DNA of 64,000 nt from Dawidia soli (GTDB taxonomy: Bacteria > Bacteroidota > Bacteroidia > Cytophagales > Cyclobacteriaceae), in contig NZ_JAHESC010000032.1 in the NCBI RefSeq assembly GCF_018598185.1, positions 25,923-89,922 of the forward strand. The letters run 5' to 3'. Each line of letters starts with the position of its first letter. Within the stretch, counting starts at the first letter, position 1. Made by a program: the position numbers and the translations under genes. The notes beneath the pieces were generated by a model. That model was not told the origin of the DNA and ran no database searches. It saw only the letters and a program-made list of their open reading frames with translations. Below, piece by piece: positions 7,854-15,718 of the stretch.

Positions 7854-9605
7854 TCATGGGTATACACGCACGTCGCCGCTGATTACTAAGTCGGATGCAG
7901 GGCCTACAATGTAGTTCACCGTCCCGGGGCCAAGAACCGGCTTATTGATGAAACTCTTACCGTATAGAGTTATATTGATCGTGTCTTCAATAAATATATT
8001 TATGGCGTGTGGCGCTGACGCACCCGCCTCAAGTACAGCACCGGTAAGAATGAGCGTGTATACCTGATTGTTGTGGTTGGTCTCAAACAGCTTGCCGTCA
8101 GATTTTAGATTTTTCAGCCTTCCAGAAATCAGCACTTTGTAGTTAAACCCAAAAATGAACAAAGTAGGCGCATTCCCGATCAAAGTACCTTGTAGATCAA
8201 AGTACTGTCCTCCCTCTCCGAATATATAATTTCCTTCGGTGAGTTCAACCCTTCCGGTTATTGTCATCAAGCTCGGACTGCCAAGAAAAGTGAAATTGAA
8301 AAAGTCTCCCTTCAACACCACCGGGTTTGAACTCGTTCTATTGTAGGTACAGTTTCGCCAAACGCCATCCAGCACCAATAGAGTTACCTGAGCATTCAAT
8401 ATGGCGACAGTATTAGCAACACACTGCGCAAAAGTATCCGTTGAAGGGCCAGCATTAAACGTACAGGTTCTAAGAAAACCGCTTAAAACAACTTTCGACC
8501 CAAGCACAACTACTACGGTGCCCCCAACTAAGGACAGCTCATAATTGCCTGATGTGATATACGTGGTGGCACCCGCTGGCTGGGCGATTTTCAGTTTGTA
8601 TGAATTAACAAATGTAGAATTGTTAGTTACCGGTTCTTTAAACAAGCCATGTGCGGTCGCATTGTAGTTGACATCGAAGGAGAAGCCATTGAAGCAAGGA
8701 GAGATTGCACTAGTCGTTGTCGAGTTGTTATTAATCGCCAGTTTGACCACACCATTCCCCGTGCTTCCGTTTCCGTCACAAACAATGCACGGCTGGTCGG
8801 CACTTGGCGCGATCTCGACGCAGCCTTCGAACGTGCCTATGGTGAGTAACAAAGGCATCGTAAGGAATGTGCCTTTCAACTGTAACGCCGTTCTCCAGCG
8901 AATGGAATATTGTCTTGCACTTTGACCAGGTTTGTTGAATTTAAAAATGCCTGCTGTGTTGGCATCTATTTTGAAATCGAATTCACCAGCAATCTTCACC
9001 GGTAAGTTTGAGTTCGCTATTGCCGTGTAATCGAATAATATAGCACCAGCTTGTGATACCGAAATCTGAACACCACCGCCAAGCGTCCCATACTCGACAC
9101 CATTCACAGCCAGATTTGTATTCACTGTGTAATCACCCGGCAGGAACATCACTTTGTCACCGGCACCTGCACGCGACGCTATGCCGTCTGGGGCGAACGG
9201 CCTTGAAATGTCACCTTTCAATCCGTGGTTATTATCACCATCCGGTGAGACAAACAGCACATTCGGAAACTTGATGTCTCCACCGCGCAAAAGGTCTGCA
9301 TCTGTCAGGACTGAATTTAGCTCAGCGAGAGTGTCGATGTCTTCGGTTTTCAAAAACGTAAGCCCCTGGATGATGCCGTACATTTTTTCCAAAGTGTCAG
9401 CAATTGCTGGCACATTTCCTTTGATCGACTCTATAGCGGCCTGTGTTTCTCCCGCCGGCGCAAGATCCGCATCGAGCAGAAGGACATTCAACTTAGCCAG
9501 CGAGTCTATATCCTGCCGCGTCAGATACTGTGCGTCCGGAAGCTTTTGCAGGATTGCAAAAAGCAGCTCCTCGACCACAGAGCGAAAAGGCGGTGTCGGT
9601 GCCAT
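7854..9605 (-). CDS. Tail-fibre-like beta-helix protein (putative spike)
   Basis: About 583 residues. The N-terminal 110 residues carry two copies of a motif typical of phage tail-fibre stalks: 'DIDSLAKLNVLLLDADL' and 'DIDTLAELNSVLTDADL'. After 'LFVSPDGDNNHGLKGD' the rest is Gly/Asn/Val-rich with short repeating strands, as in a right-handed parallel beta-helix (pectin-lyase-like) fold. I start it at 9605 because the upstream Met at 9656 would overlap the preceding gene by 50 bases, while 9605 lies just after its stop. It is the last gene of the minus-strand block, and I infer a surface or receptor-binding role. No catalytic residues are evident. Confidence 0.7.
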   Translation of the reverse strand: MAPTPPFRSVVEELLFAILQKLPDAQYLTRQDIDSLAKLNVLLLDADLAPAGETQAAIESIKGNVPAIADTLEKMYGIIQGLTFLKTEDIDTLAELNSVLTDADLLRGGDIKFPNVLFVSPDGDNNHGLKGDISRPFAPDGIASRAGAGDKVMFLPGDYTVNTNLAVNGVEYGTLGGGVQISVSQAGAILFDYTAIANSNLPVKIAGEFDFKIDANTAGIFKFNKPGQSARQYSIRWRTALQLKGTFLTMPLLLTIGTFEGCVEIAPSADQPCIVCDGNGSTGNGVVKLAINNNSTTTSAISPCFNGFSFDVNYNATAHGLFKEPVTNNSTFVNSYKLKIAQPAGATTYITSGNYELSLVGGTVVVVLGSKVVLSGFLRTCTFNAGPSTDTFAQCVANTVAILNAQVTLLVLDGVWRNCTYNRTSSNPVVLKGDFFNFTFLGSPSLMTITGRVELTEGNYIFGEGGQYFDLQGTLIGNAPTLFIFGFNYKVLISGRLKNLKSDGKLFETNHNNQVYTLILTGAVLEAGASAPHAINIFIEDTINITLYGKSFINKPVLGPGTVNYIVGPASDLVISGDVRVYP

Positions 9606-9606
9606 A

Positions 9607-10272
9607 TTAGAGGTATTGTTGTTTGAGAATCCATCCGAGGAGGGCACCGGCTGCAATGGTCACCCCTGCCATGATCCGCTTAAACGTAACCTTGGTCATG
9701 GCCCGGAAATCGATTAACGTATACGTGAAGCGATTGCCGTAGAGCGCCTCATGCCGACGGCACAGGGCTATAAAGGATTCGAAGTCCTGGGCATTTTGGA
9801 ACACCTGGCACCCGGCGGAATACCGTCCAATCACCGCCGTAGTGCCCGATTGCTCCGCTCGGTGAATGTTAATGCCAAATAGGCCGGTTTGCTTTTCTCC
9901 GTTGAACAAGTCGAGGATTGAGTCGCGGTTATAATCGCGGATCACCGTCAGCGGTAGCACCTGGACAAGGGCCGTGTATGTGCTTCTGTGCTTTCCAATG
10001 GCATAAGCTTCCCGATATTGTCCTTGCGGAAGGATTGCCGTTCCTTGCGGGTAGGCCGGGTTGTTTAGCCAATAAGTTCCGGGGTCGGTCGTTGCAGGAA
10101 ATACATGATAGTTCCATTTACCGTCGCTCTTCGTATAAAACACGTGTATTTCATCATCGAATTGGTTTGATTCAGTGCTGCGACCACGCAACCCTACGAT
10201 GTTCACCTCGTAGGGCCGCGTGAATAGGTCGTAGTCATAGTCCCTCAAAATGGCTTTTATTCGCGAGAGCAT
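9607..10272 (-). CDS. L,D-transpeptidase-like (YkuD-type) protein with C-terminal anchor
   Basis: 221 residues. The motif 'GINIHRA' (His137) followed after a short gap by 'GRYSAGCQVF' (Cys155) matches the His...Ser-x-Gly-Cys active site of YkuD-type L,D-transpeptidases and related peptidoglycan enzymes. A hydrophobic C-terminal helix, 'VTIAAGALLGWILKQQY', replaces the usual N-terminal signal and would anchor it in a membrane. Its start overlaps the stop of the muramidase gene by one base, so the two are translationally coupled. I infer cell-wall processing during entry or exit of the particle. It could instead be a peptidoglycan-binding structural protein. Confidence 0.65.
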   Translation of the reverse strand: MLSRIKAILRDYDYDLFTRPYEVNIVGLRGRSTESNQFDDEIHVFYTKSDGKWNYHVFPATTDPGTYWLNNPAYPQGTAILPQGQYREAYAIGKHRSTYTALVQVLPLTVIRDYNRDSILDLFNGEKQTGLFGINIHRAEQSGTTAVIGRYSAGCQVFQNAQDFESFIALCRRHEALYGNRFTYTLIDFRAMTKVTFKRIMAGVTIAAGALLGWILKQQYL

Positions 10273-10796
10273 TACGGCGTAAATTGAAATTTGTTGATCC
10301 GGTTAATCCAGCCACCGTAGAAAACTGCCTGGCTAGGCTTCCGTGCCACAATGTTATCGTAGAAGAGTCGGCGAGCCACTTTCAGTTTCTTAAAGAACAC
10401 CTCTTGGTCACAGCCATTTATCGCCCGCAACGTCAGTGGTCCGACAACTCCATCATCGTCGATCTTCAGGAGACGCTGCACCTGCTTGGCGGCAGTGGAC
10501 CGGCCGGAGTTGTAGCCCCAATCAACGATGATATTTGCAATCGATTGGTTTTGTATTAGATCACCTTTGAAGTAGTCCCAGAAAACTGTTTTGGCGACAA
10601 AATATGCGTCTTCCTTTTCCAACAGTTTGATGTCCTCGGCGTCGATGTCACCATCGCTGTCCTTGTCGTGCCCATGTTCTTTCCATACGGCCAATATTAC
10701 GCCGTACTTCGTTGGCCCACCCTTGTCGGCAGGGTGGTTCACATATCCACCTTCAAGCTGCACAAGCTTGTCGGCCAACCCCTCAAATCTCGCCAT
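10272..10796 (-). CDS. GH108 muramidase (phage-type lysozyme)
   Basis: 174 residues with the hallmark glycoside hydrolase family 108 N-terminus: 'LEGGYVNHPADKGGPTKYG', where Glu15 is the expected catalytic acid. The C-terminal part ('VQRLLKIDDDGVVGPLTLR') is the family's peptidoglycan-binding domain. The enzyme cleaves the glycan backbone of peptidoglycan. There is no signal peptide, so export would depend on a holin or on being part of a particle. A holin of the GTA type lies on the far arm of the element (34935-35381). Tight spacing with the L,D-transpeptidase-like gene suggests one cell-wall module. Confidence 0.9.
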   Translation of the reverse strand: MARFEGLADKLVQLEGGYVNHPADKGGPTKYGVILAVWKEHGHDKDSDGDIDAEDIKLLEKEDAYFVAKTVFWDYFKGDLIQNQSIANIIVDWGYNSGRSTAAKQVQRLLKIDDDGVVGPLTLRAINGCDQEVFFKKLKVARRLFYDNIVARKPSQAVFYGGWINRINKFQFTP

Positions 10797-10822
10797 AGTT
10801 GTTATTGTTTAGTTATTGAATT

Positions 10823-11776
10823 TCACCTCGTATATTTTATGTCCTGGGTAGGCACCCGAAAGATGCTGTTATCAATGCTTCGCACCCACGTCATCCCGTT
10901 TTCAACCCGCAGCTCGTCGCCCAGCACTGCGTTTGCCTGGACAGGTATTCTGTTATCTTGGGTATCAATCACAAACGTCGGCCGCATCGTAACTACGTCA
11001 CGGTATAAAGCAAAACCTTGAAGGCTCCATACACCCGAATCATTTACCTTTAAGCCTATCCGCAAAAATTCCGTCTTTAGTGTATTGCGGGCTTCCTCGT
11101 TTCCTTGAAATGCGTAATCCAAAAGGTCGGTTACGATCGTCTTGCCAACAATATCTATTAGCTTGTAGTACGAGTTAACAGCCGAGTAATCGGTTGTCGA
11201 ATGCATACCACGCAATGCACTTATAACTGCTTCGAGATTCTTAGCTCGCGCAGCATTGTAAAGTATTCGCGCTTGTGTTGAAGCTTCGCCGATCGAGGAT
11301 ACTGACAATGCAGACGCTGCGACAATCATTTTAAACGTCGTTTCATCAATCACTTCGCCATAGCCTGCAATCTTCAATGCGTTAGCCGTCCCCTGGCCGA
11401 ACTGGCCGTCAATTCCACCGTTAGCGTTCATGACTGAAACGCCAATTTTATTCGCGATAGCTTGCTGCAGTTGAGTAACGCGCGCGCCCCGACTGCCGCG
11501 TTTCAATGGGAAAGCGTCGTTACGGTTCGTTGAAGTTGATGCCTTTGCGATTGACGTCGACGCCGGCATATTGTTGTTGATGATAATCGGTGAACTGTCG
11601 TTATCACTCCTGAGCAACGTCGGGTTCCGTCGCAATCGGCTATAGAGTAAATATCCAGCGCCACCGACTGCAATAACAGCTAGTGCAGCCACAAACACCC
11701 TCGATGTGCTGATACCTTTCATTTTGGAACCTGATTTCCGGTCCCTTCTTTTCCTGCCCCTCTTCATTTCTATCAT
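10823..11776 (-). CDS. Single-helix membrane protein with basic N-terminus and peptidoglycan-binding-like domain
   Basis: 317 residues. The first 20 are strongly basic ('MKRGRKRRDRKSGSK'), followed by one membrane helix containing 'AVGGAGYLLYSRLRRN'. Residues about 90-140 ('GARVTQLQQAIANKIG' onward, then 'GGIDGQFGQGTANALK') resemble a PG_binding_1 repeat. The remainder is helical with a C-terminal beta part. The basic tail would lie on the DNA or cytoplasmic side and the peptidoglycan-binding part outside. The gene overlaps the start of the next upstream gene by four bases (ATGA). I infer a structural membrane protein that attaches to the cell wall. Confidence 0.6.
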   Translation of the reverse strand: MIEMKRGRKRRDRKSGSKMKGISTSRVFVAALAVIAVGGAGYLLYSRLRRNPTLLRSDNDSSPIIINNNMPASTSIAKASTSTNRNDAFPLKRGSRGARVTQLQQAIANKIGVSVMNANGGIDGQFGQGTANALKIAGYGEVIDETTFKMIVAASALSVSSIGEASTQARILYNAARAKNLEAVISALRGMHSTTDYSAVNSYYKLIDIVGKTIVTDLLDYAFQGNEEARNTLKTEFLRIGLKVNDSGVWSLQGFALYRDVVTMRPTFVIDTQDNRIPVQANAVLGDELRVENGMTWVRSIDNSIFRVPTQDIKYTR

Positions 11777-12171
11777 TTTTTGCCGGCCAGAATTGTAATC
11801 AACTGATTGTATTCGTCGCTGCTCAATTCATCTTCCAAATCAGCATTCAGATTCCGGTTGTACAAATTCATATATTCCTTTTGAACACGAGCATACATTG
11901 TCTTAGAAGGAAGCTGATTGAATACCTGAAAGATCGCAGCCTCATTAGATCCCCAACCAAAGTAATTGTCATTTTCGAATGCCATCTTTAGTTGCTTTGC
12001 AAGCGTCGCCGGGTCTCCCTCATCGAGGCTGTGCTTCTGTGCGGTGCTTGACACAATTCTTCTGTAAAAATGACGGCCGACAAGGAACAGACCCGTAGCG
12101 GTGCCCGTCGCTAGTAGTGTGCCTACGGCTACGTTTTTTAAGCTGTTCAGTTGTCTGGTCGTCATTTCCAT
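11773..12171 (-). CDS. Small membrane-anchored protein
   Basis: 132 residues with one N-terminal membrane helix ('GTATGLFLVGRHFYRR' at its end) followed by a soluble helical domain. No family is recognised. The helix-exit pattern (small residues, Leu, then Gly-x-Arg-aromatic) recurs in other proteins of this block. It is translationally coupled (ATGA overlap) to the next gene downstream, and its start is four bases from the preceding small gene, so the set behaves as one operon. Confidence 0.6.
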   Translation of the reverse strand: MEMTTRQLNSLKNVAVGTLLATGTATGLFLVGRHFYRRIVSSTAQKHSLDEGDPATLAKQLKMAFENDNYFGWGSNEAAIFQVFNQLPSKTMYARVQKEYMNLYNRNLNADLEDELSSDEYNQLITILAGKK

Positions 12172-12174
12172 TTC

Positions 12175-12357
12175 TTACAGTCCTAAGGCCCGCTTGGCCA
12201 ATGCCGTCTTAACAGGATCGTTCTGTACCACATCCGCGAGCTTCTTAATCTCCCGTACCTGCAGGCGCTCCATCAGGGCACTTGCTGCGCGCAACTTCTC
12301 CTCGGCCTCGTTAGCCGTGGCCGCTTGTATGGTTACTTCATATTTATATTTGTTCAT
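12175..12357 (-). CDS. Small Ala-rich helical protein, 60 residues
   Basis: A short protein with an N-terminal strand ('KYEVTIQAATANEAEEKL') and then helices. The pattern resembles the small 'tissue of strand and Ala/Glu helix' proteins seen in phage structural operons, but no family is assigned. Its start overlaps the stop of the coiled-coil gene by four bases and it ends a few bases before the next gene; this packing is the main evidence that it is real. Confidence 0.55.
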   Translation of the reverse strand: MNKYKYEVTIQAATANEAEEKLRAASALMERLQVREIKKLADVVQNDPVKTALAKRALGL

Positions 12358-13157
12358 GGCCTGTTAATTGCGACGGTATTTATCACGACGTCGATTTTTC
12401 TTTTGTCCTCGGCAAGCGCCTGAAGAATGAGAATTACCCGATCGAACTCCTCCTTCAGAAACTGAGCCTTTAATTGTTCGACAAACGATACGGCGGCCTG
12501 TTCATCTTCCGTGAGTTCATGACTGTCGCCCTTGGCGTGAAAGCTTACGGATCCTTCCGTAGCGGACTCGGGATTCTGCGCGGGTACATTGATTAAACCG
12601 GCGAGAGCTTCACCGCCTGGCATGCTCTTTATTATTGATGGATTCCTCCGAATAAAGCTTTCCACGAAAGTGGAACCGATCTCCCCGAGCAATCCCTTCA
12701 ACGGCGACTGTTGTTCCTTCAATGCCTTATGCTCGATCTCCAGTTTTTCCAGTTCTTTCTCCAGCTCCGCATATTCGCTTTTTAATTCATTGAATTCACG
12801 CTCTAGCGTGGCATGCTGCCAGTCTCGTTTTTGTCGATCGACCTGCTCGGCGATCTTCGCGTCAATGTCTATCCCGGAAAGCCCCTCTTTTGTATTGTCT
12901 GTTAGTGTGAAAATGTACCGGTCGTTATTGTTGCTGCTCCCCGTAAAGAATAAGATCTCGATCGCTTTAGTGTCTCCGTCCACGAATCGATTAAAGTCCA
13001 TAAATTCTTCCGGGTCGCTTGTCCTCCTAACAGCTTTGAATCCGTCGACGACAATTTCGTACTCGATCGGCCTTCCCTTCTCCGCATACAGGCGGAGGTA
13101 CTCCTGCCTTTTCTCCACCTTGATGGGGTCGTATGACTCCTTCTTCACAAATCCCAT
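12354..13157 (-). CDS. Coiled-coil protein of the structural block
   Basis: 267 residues. An N-terminal mixed alpha/beta domain of about 100 residues is followed by a long charged coiled coil ('LEKELEKLEIEHKALKEQ' region, about 112-150), a helical middle and a C-terminal helical domain. No membrane helix or known family. A single base separates its start from the stop of the next upstream gene. The coiled coil suggests oligomerisation or a scaffolding role, which is inference only. Confidence 0.55.
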   Translation of the reverse strand: MGFVKKESYDPIKVEKRQEYLRLYAEKGRPIEYEIVVDGFKAVRRTSDPEEFMDFNRFVDGDTKAIEILFFTGSSNNNDRYIFTLTDNTKEGLSGIDIDAKIAEQVDRQKRDWQHATLEREFNELKSEYAELEKELEKLEIEHKALKEQQSPLKGLLGEIGSTFVESFIRRNPSIIKSMPGGEALAGLINVPAQNPESATEGSVSFHAKGDSHELTEDEQAAVSFVEQLKAQFLKEEFDRVILILQALAEDKRKIDVVINTVAINRP

Positions 13158-13158
13158 G

Positions 13159-13470
13159 TTAGTTCACGATAATAATTTGAATCACTTTTACCCTTCGCGT
13201 GCCTTGTCCAGGGTTGCTTATTACAATTTCGCCACGATGCTGATGTACGTTCTCGGGAAGTTCATCATCCGTTGAGTCGTAAATGCCGTAGTCCGACTCC
13301 ACCACGATACCCGGCGGGTCGTCCACCAGGAAGAACAATTCGTTATAGGCCGCGAGCCATATTCTCTCATTCTCCCGGATCACCAAATCACGATAACGCA
13401 AGTGATACCGGTTAAACCCGAGCTGTTTTATTCGCTGCGGCACATAGCCGAGAATGAATGACTCGCTCAT
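13159..13470 (-). CDS. Small beta-rich protein A
   Basis: 103 residues with alternating short hydrophobic strands and acidic loops, ending in the strand 'RVKVIQIIIVN'. No family recognised. It overlaps the next upstream gene by four bases. Together with the next three genes it forms a run of small proteins of similar size and apparent strand content, as expected of subunits of an assembled particle or jelly-roll-type capsid components. The fold assignment is from visual pattern only. Confidence 0.5.
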   Translation of the reverse strand: MSESFILGYVPQRIKQLGFNRYHLRYRDLVIRENERIWLAAYNELFFLVDDPPGIVVESDYGIYDSTDDELPENVHQHRGEIVISNPGQGTRRVKVIQIIIVN

Positions 13471-13823
13471 AGGTGTATCTCTATCGGGTCCAGGGGGTCA
13501 GCTCTGCCGTCATTGTCTGTTTCTTCAACCTCAACTTCCAGAAGCTCCTCTGTCTCTTCATACTGGACGTAAATTCTCACGACAAGCGGACCGCTGAAGA
13601 TCTCTCCTTTGAACCATGCGGTAATCAGAGCGTTATCTCCCTCTATATCCACTGCCGCAAACTTTGGAACCTCTCCTGTCACATAGGGTGCGGCGCTAAA
13701 ATGACTATCTTCGATACGGATTAGCGATTCGTCCGAGTGTGGCGTGTCGGCGTCGTATACGTCGGCAACATAGAATACGTCTCTGCTGTCGTTCGCCTGA
13801 AATGTTACCGTTCCTATTCTCAT
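13467..13823 (-). CDS. Small beta-rich acidic protein B
   Basis: 118 residues, acidic (many Asp and Glu), with predicted strands 'GTVTFQANDSRDVFYVADVY', 'NALITAWFKG' and 'PLVVRIYVQYEE' and a charged C-terminal tail. No family recognised. It overlaps its neighbours on both sides by four bases each, which is strong evidence for a translated, coupled gene. Possibly a paralog of its neighbours, but divergence is too great to align by eye. Confidence 0.5.
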   Translation of the reverse strand: MRIGTVTFQANDSRDVFYVADVYDADTPHSDESLIRIEDSHFSAAPYVTGEVPKFAAVDIEGDNALITAWFKGEIFSGPLVVRIYVQYEETEELLEVEVEETDNDGRADPLDPIEIHL

Positions 13824-13963
13824 TTTCTCGTCGCTGTTACTAACAGGCCCATTACTCGCTTCACGTTTGCCGGTAATCTGATTTCGACCGGTTTGTAACG
13901 CTCCAGCTTGTCAAGCTCCAATTTCACCAGCGTGTATTTATATTTTACTCGCGTTACCACCAT
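13820..13963 (-). CDS. Short coupled protein, 47 residues
   Basis: A small complete frame starting at ATG 13963 and ending in a TGA that overlaps the ATG of the next gene (13823). It begins four bases after the upstream gene's stop. The peptide is basic and strand-like, ending 'LPANVKRVMGLLVTATRK'. That last strand pattern (a Pro-x-x-Val-Lys-x-Val-x-Gly turn) resembles one near the N-terminus of the next upstream protein ('LDKNVRLVHGILLSSD'). The position exactly filling the gap, with coupling at both ends, argues that it is real. Confidence 0.55.
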   Translation of the reverse strand: MVVTRVKYKYTLVKLELDKLERYKPVEIRLPANVKRVMGLLVTATRK

Positions 13964-13967
13964 GTCG

Positions 13968-14345
13968 TTATTTCATTTCGCATTGTAGCACGACAATCAC
14001 ACGGTACAGGGTAAAGGCTGCATTGGGATTGTCTGTATCCTTGTACAATATCTTCACTTCTCCATTTCCTGATACAACACCATTGCCTAGCTTTCGAAAC
14101 TTCTCGTTTGGCGGCACAGAAATGCCCGACATCAGAAGCTTACTCTCATAGTCCTCGGGGAATAGTTCATCACCATTGATCTCGATACGTTGTGAACCGC
14201 GATAAAAGAGCATATTCGGTAAGTCTGACGACAACAGGATGCCGTGAACCAGCCTTACATTTTTGTCTAGGTCGAACTTTTTGGTGTATGACGTCGCTGC
14301 GCCATCCACCAAAAAGCTGTAAACCTTATCAACTATCAGTGCCAT
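13968..14345 (-). CDS. Small beta-rich protein C
   Basis: 125 residues, strand-rich throughout, with 'LDKNVRLVHGILLSSD' near the N-terminus, a central 'YRGSQRIEINGDELFP' segment and a C-terminal strand 'YRVIVVLQCEMK'. No family recognised. It sits three bases from the preceding 242-residue protein's stop and four from the next start. The pattern of a surface-like small jelly-roll protein is plausible, but this is an impression from sequence, not a computed result. Confidence 0.5.
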   Translation of the reverse strand: MALIVDKVYSFLVDGAATSYTKKFDLDKNVRLVHGILLSSDLPNMLFYRGSQRIEINGDELFPEDYESKLLMSGISVPPNEKFRKLGNGVVSGNGEVKILYKDTDNPNAAFTLYRVIVVLQCEMK

Positions 14346-14348
14346 ATA

Positions 14349-15077
14349 CTACGGAATCGTGGCTGTCCCCTCAAGACCAACATACAATACCGTGTTGGCA
14401 GTCAGCCCTGTCACTGTGCCAAGCTCTACTTCGAACTCGATGTCGATGTCATCGTGAATCAAGCGAGGGTTGGCCAGCTTGTAGTAGCCACGGGGAACAA
14501 TGCTGAAATCAGTAGTGACAAACTTCCTGTTCGACGTGTCACTTACTAATTGCTTCTTGTTCGCCTTTAACTTGAATTCGCCGTTTGCAAGAGCACCTAA
14601 GCCTTCAATGGTTTGGAACTTCGTCGTCTTAATATCATCTACGCCCAGTGACACCGCCTCCCCGGTTAGCAGATAAATTCCACTGACGAGCAACGCCATG
14701 TTCTTGGGGAGCTTGCCGTTCGAGATATTGCGTAAGCTTACCTCTTTCACATCTTGGCTTTCAAACATTTTGATGGTCTTCGCGCCGTTAACCGGCTTGA
14801 TTGAATACACAAGGTGATCGGCCAGGCGCAACTTACCGTTCAATAATTGCTCTTTGATGTGCTTAGGCAGTTCCGAGAAAAATTTTTCAAATTCAGCTCG
14901 GCTCCCTTTTGAAGGGATAGGCTTTTTAACGAGCTTGCTCATTGCCTTGGCTCGGGCTACAGGGTTTAGGCTGTTTAAGAAACCCATCAACTCCACATCC
15001 ATTTCTCCATTTAACCCCATCAGTTCTGCGGGATTTTCGTACTCGCTTTCGACGAGTTGTCCTAATGCTCCTAGCAT
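14349..15077 (-). CDS. Candidate major structural protein, 242 residues
   Basis: The N-terminal 80 residues are helical and basic; the rest is strand-rich with turns ('VKEVSLRNISNGKLPKNM', 'AVSLGVDDIKTTKFQ'), ending in two strands around 'DIDIEFEVELGTVTG'. There is no membrane helix or known family. It is the largest purely soluble beta-rich protein of the block and lies at its centre, so it is the best candidate for the capsid-like protein if the block encodes a particle. A jelly-roll fold is inference. There is a 56-base gap upstream, long for this block, where an internal promoter or strong ribosome site may lie. Confidence 0.5.
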   Translation of the reverse strand: MLGALGQLVESEYENPAELMGLNGEMDVELMGFLNSLNPVARAKAMSKLVKKPIPSKGSRAEFEKFFSELPKHIKEQLLNGKLRLADHLVYSIKPVNGAKTIKMFESQDVKEVSLRNISNGKLPKNMALLVSGIYLLTGEAVSLGVDDIKTTKFQTIEGLGALANGEFKLKANKKQLVSDTSNRKFVTTDFSIVPRGYYKLANPRLIHDDIDIEFEVELGTVTGLTANTVLYVGLEGTATIP

Positions 15078-15133
15078 GGTTATAATTGTTTGATTGTTAA
15101 AGTGCTTTCCTACTTTTGTATTCTTGCTTTTTT

Positions 15134-15706
15134 TTAGAATTCCCGCTCGATTTCGTATCCGGAAACGTCTGAGCGGCCCTGCTGACTCATCGCTGCAATC
15201 TGCTCCTGGACACGATCGATCTCACTCATATCGAGTTCTTGCGTACCATAGGGATTTACAAAATATGTCACTTCGTCATTGCCTAATCCGTTAATAGCCG
15301 GTTTCTCAGAATCCCCTTGCGGCACGTATAGCTTTTCCGAGAAGTTTTTAAAGAACGTGGTGACGCGGTCTTTTGCATCGGTGGCGATCTGTCTCATATC
15401 GAAGCCATCGATACCTACCCCGTCCACTGTACCACCCGCTTTTTGGAATCCATTGCTTAATGCAACTCCTAAACCTGCAGCCATGAGGTATTGATTCTGT
15501 TTGTGAATTCCAATGATTGCGACCGGAACACCAATTATCAATGAGTGCTTTCCTATCATTGCACCCACGCCGGCTGCACCTATGGCTGCCAAAAGAACGA
15601 GCGCGCTCTCTTTGGCGGTCGTGCCATAAGTATTGGCGGCCGCTTTCGCTATACCAGCCAAACCTAAGCTGCCGTGTTTTCGATTTCTTCTTCGTCTCCT
15701 TCCCAT
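15134..15706 (-). CDS. Basic, Gly/Ala-rich multi-helix membrane protein
   Basis: 190 residues. It begins with an extremely basic stretch ('MGRRRRRNRKHG'), then has about three Ala/Gly-rich membrane helices between residues 33 and 95 ('LLAAIGAAGVGAMIGKHS' and 'LIIGVPVAIIGIHK'), then a soluble polar tail. The tail ends with an acidic/Gln-rich part. A cluster of Arg next to membrane helices fits a protein binding nucleic acid at a membrane, as in viruses with an internal membrane. This is inference. No family recognised. Confidence 0.55.
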   Translation of the reverse strand: MGRRRRRNRKHGSLGLAGIAKAAANTYGTTAKESALVLLAAIGAAGVGAMIGKHSLIIGVPVAIIGIHKQNQYLMAAGLGVALSNGFQKAGGTVDGVGIDGFDMRQIATDAKDRVTTFFKNFSEKLYVPQGDSEKPAINGLGNDEVTYFVNPYGTQELDMSEIDRVQEQIAAMSQQGRSDVSGYEIEREF

Positions 15707-15718
15707 CGTGATCGATAT

